NCBI RefSeq assembly: GCF_000300195.1
Contig: NZ_AMQH01000002.1
Span: 248,001-312,000, forward strand
Source: Clostridium tunisiense TJ
GTDB lineage: Bacteria > Bacillota > Clostridia > Clostridiales > Clostridiaceae
Length of the DNA: 64,000 nucleotides
Direction: 5' to 3'
The notes beneath the pieces were generated by a model, which was not told where the DNA came from, did not search any database, and saw only the letters and a program-made list of their open reading frames with translations. Both the position numbers and the translations under genes were made by a program. Below, piece after piece: positions 62,015 through 64,000 of this stretch (its first letter is position 1; each line of letters begins with the position of its first letter).

Positions 62015-63064
62015 CTAAGCTTCTATAATATCAAAGCCTGCGCTCTTTTTCAGCCTATTCATTATAGCTGTTCCAAAATCCTGCTCATTAAAGCCTTCAC
62101 AAAGAATTACATCAATGTTCATAGTATCAAAACTTCTAAGAACCTTAAATAAGTTTTTACCTATTTGTGAAAGATTTGCTCTGCTCCCTAAAGAAATTAC
62201 TACATCATTATTATATCTTTCCTTAGTTTCATCTGTAGCTATAACTCCGACCTTCTTGCCATGTTCTATATAATTTAACACTATTTCATTGATTTTTGCA
62301 ATAGTTTTTTCTATATCTCCATTTATTATTTTCACTGGAGCCTTTGGCGCATAATGTCTATACTTCATTCCTGGTGCCTTTGGCTTAAAGTCTTCCTGTG
62401 GTTTGGTTAAAACCGATGGATCAATATAAACATTTTCATCTAATTCCCTAAGCATTTCAACAGTAATTGCCCCAGGCCTTAATATGCAAATAGGATTCAC
62501 TGTACAATCAACAATAGTTGATTCCAGTCCAACTTCACTATTTTCTCCACCTAAGATATAATCAACCTTACCGTTTAAATCCTCAATGCAGCTCTCCACA
62601 TCAGTCGGGCTAGGTCTTCCCGATATATTGGCCGATGGAGCCGCTATGGGCGCTCCTGCAGCTCGTATTAACTCTATTGCAATATCATTAGCTGGCATTC
62701 TTATTCCCACAGTAGAAAGCTTTGCACTAGTCATCATTGGAACCAGCTCACTTTTCTCAAGAATAAGAGTTATAGGTCCTGGCCAATACCTCTTAATTAT
62801 TTCCTTTGCAACAGTAGGTACTGTTTTAACATAAGGACTTATATTAAAATCACCTACGTGAATAATTAGGGGATTATCTTGAGGTCTTCCCTTTGCAACA
62901 AAGATTTTTTTAACAGCTTCTTCATCTAGGGCATTAGCTCCTAAGCCATAAACCGTTTCTGTAGGAAAAACCACAACCCCACCTTTTTTAATCACTTGGG
63001 CTGCTTCTTCTATAATATTCTTGTCTAGTTTTTGTTCATTTAAAATCGCAACTTTTGTTTCCAT
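62015..63064 (-). CDS. ywlC: L-threonylcarbamoyladenylate synthase (Sua5/YwlC type)
   Basis: The 349-residue protein has the YrdC/TsaC domain (about 10-200; GGVVVFPTETVYGLGANALD, KGRPQDNPLIIHV, AAPSANISGRPSPT) and a C-terminal Sua5 domain (about 235-349; EHGKKVGVIATDETKERYNN). It makes threonylcarbamoyl-AMP, the donor used by TsaB-TsaD-TsaE for t6A. The ATG at 63064 has GAGGTG six bases before it. Confidence 0.96.
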   Translation of the reverse strand: METKVAILNEQKLDKNIIEEAAQVIKKGGVVVFPTETVYGLGANALDEEAVKKIFVAKGRPQDNPLIIHVGDFNISPYVKTVPTVAKEIIKRYWPGPITLILEKSELVPMMTSAKLSTVGIRMPANDIAIELIRAAGAPIAAPSANISGRPSPTDVESCIEDLNGKVDYILGGENSEVGLESTIVDCTVNPICILRPGAITVEMLRELDENVYIDPSVLTKPQEDFKPKAPGMKYRHYAPKAPVKIINGDIEKTIAKINEIVLNYIEHGKKVGVIATDETKERYNNDVVISLGSRANLSQIGKNLFKVLRSFDTMNIDVILCEGFNEQDFGTAIMNRLKKSAGFDIIEA

Positions 63065-63146
63065 ACTTAACACCTCAATATTATGTTCACTGTTTGAACC
63101 TTATAGGCTTTAGGATAACCCTACTCTATTAATCTTAAAAACTTCA

Positions 63147-63192
63147 GGAAACCAAGGTGATTTAACTAATAAGCGCGTTAACTTTGGTTCCC
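63147..63192 (-). terminator. Hairpin downstream of the ZIP transporter gene
   Basis: GGAAACCAAGGTGATTTAAC pairs imperfectly with GTTAACTTTGGTTCC. The T tract is weak; termination is likely but not certain. Confidence 0.45.
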
Positions 63193-63247
63193 TATAAAAT
63201 TTAATTAATTACTTCACTTATAAGTAATTATCTGCATTGTTCTTGTC

Positions 63248-63976
63248 TTATATAACATTTATCATAATAAATCCAAAAATAATACCTGCTAATATAGTAA
63301 CTGCATTTCTATAATCACTGCAAAGTTCATTACTTTCAGGTATCATTTGTCCAAATACTACATATAGCATTACGCCACTAGCAAAAGCTATACAATAACC
63401 TAAAAAGGCATGAGATATAGCACCAATTAATATTCCTATCCAAGCTCCAATAGCTGTAGGAAGAGCTACTAAAAAGGCATACCATAGAATCCTAAATCCT
63501 CCAACTCCTGATGCAATAAGAGGAGCTGCAATTGCTATTCCTTCTGGCATATCGTGGATTGAAATTAACAAGCTCATTTTTATTCCTAAATTAGCTTCCT
63601 TTACAAATCCAAATCCCATAATAATTCCTTCTGGAAAGTTGTGTAACATAAGTCCTAGAGCCATTAAAAAAGCAACTTTTTTATGACTATTATTGGCCCA
63701 CTTTTTGTCCTTACTCAAATAATCTGTAAATCCTATTACTATTATTCCAATTAATATAGCAATAAAAGTAGCTAAAAAATTCGTCTTCTCGATTGCCTCA
63801 GGTATAAGTTCTAAAAAAATTATAGAAATCATAATACCAGAAGCAACACCTAAAATGCTTCCAAGAAGCTTTCTAGTGGGTTTCTTAATGGTTACTCCTA
63901 TAAGGGCACCAAGCAATGTACCAATCAATGATACTATAGCTGAAAAAAGCCCTATAGTTAAAATAGTATTATTCAT
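63248..63976 (-). CDS. ZIP-family metal transporter
   Basis: The 242-residue membrane protein has about eight hydrophobic helices and the two metal-binding signatures HNFPEGIIMGFGF (helix 4) and SIHDMPEGIAIAAP (helix 5). ZIP proteins import zinc, iron or manganese; the metal cannot be told from sequence. GGGGGAAT lies before the ATG. The gene starts 24 bases from the window end. Confidence 0.9.
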   Translation of the reverse strand: MNNTILTIGLFSAIVSLIGTLLGALIGVTIKKPTRKLLGSILGVASGIMISIIFLELIPEAIEKTNFLATFIAILIGIIVIGFTDYLSKDKKWANNSHKKVAFLMALGLMLHNFPEGIIMGFGFVKEANLGIKMSLLISIHDMPEGIAIAAPLIASGVGGFRILWYAFLVALPTAIGAWIGILIGAISHAFLGYCIAFASGVMLYVVFGQMIPESNELCSDYRNAVTILAGIIFGFIMINVI

Positions 63977-64000
63977 ATTATTCCCCCCATAAATATAAAA

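Overview
The window is low-GC DNA from a spore-forming, obligately fermentative Firmicute, most likely Clostridium in the strict sense. The reasons are strong A+T bias, GGAGG-type ribosome binding sites, a murA-spoIID-spoIIQ-spoIIID-mbl sporulation block, an F1Fo ATP synthase operon in the usual Firmicute setting between tagO/upp and murA, a reverse rubrerythrin, and FMN, SAM and raiA RNA elements. Apart from one inserted island, the gene order is ordinary conserved chromosome.

Left edge (1-1284): the end of a uracil permease, a membrane-anchored metallophosphoesterase, and a tRNA-Trp gene with a good promoter. An island of about 11.9 kb (1295-13280) sits in the 3' part of that tRNA-Trp gene and is bounded by a 68-bp direct repeat. 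It encodes a tyrosine integrase at its right end, an Xre-type repressor, a primase combining an archaeo-eukaryotic-primase-like domain with a CHC2 zinc finger, a small serine recombinase next to an inverted repeat that looks like its binding site, a protein with a ParB-like DGNHR motif, a Cys/His-rich protein, and four proteins that share an N-terminal zinc ribbon followed by one membrane segment. No phage structural or conjugation genes are visible, so it looks like a satellite or mobilizable island. It also carries three decayed copies of one small gene family.

Middle (13286-37000): an amidase with two SH3 repeats and no signal peptide, a flavin amine oxidase, a FabK/NMO-type flavoenzyme behind a double FabT-like operator, a CBS-ACT protein, a tandem HD-GYP protein, tsaE-tsaB-rimI, ribU under an FMN riboswitch, tex, an M28 peptidase, secA-prfB (prfB with a programmed +1 frameshift), hpf, a raiA-motif RNA whose promoter overlaps the comF stop codon, and the recD2-comFA-like-comF unit.

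Right (37300-64000): metK under a SAM-I riboswitch; an 11-gene tRNA array (Thr-Tyr-Val repeated) built from a 270-bp tandem unit; yyaC; the mbl-spoIIID-spoIIQ-spoIID-murA-ywmB block; a SLAP-domain lipoprotein; the ATP synthase operon atpI-B-E-F-H-A-G-D-C; tagO, comEB, a Cys-rich Crp/Fnr regulator, a reverse rubrerythrin with a PerR-like box over its promoter, upp, rpiB, ywlE, a Sua5-type tRNA threonylcarbamoylation gene and a ZIP metal transporter. With tsaE/tsaB and sua5, the window holds three parts of the t6A tRNA modification pathway.

The most unusual observation is atpH: the delta subunit is 345 residues instead of about 180, because its C-terminal domain is present in three diverged tandem copies. 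Other points of interest are the zinc-ribbon membrane protein family in the island, a hairpin that hides the atpF ribosome binding site, a MITE-like repeat present in two copies, and the cysteine cluster in the Crp/Fnr protein.
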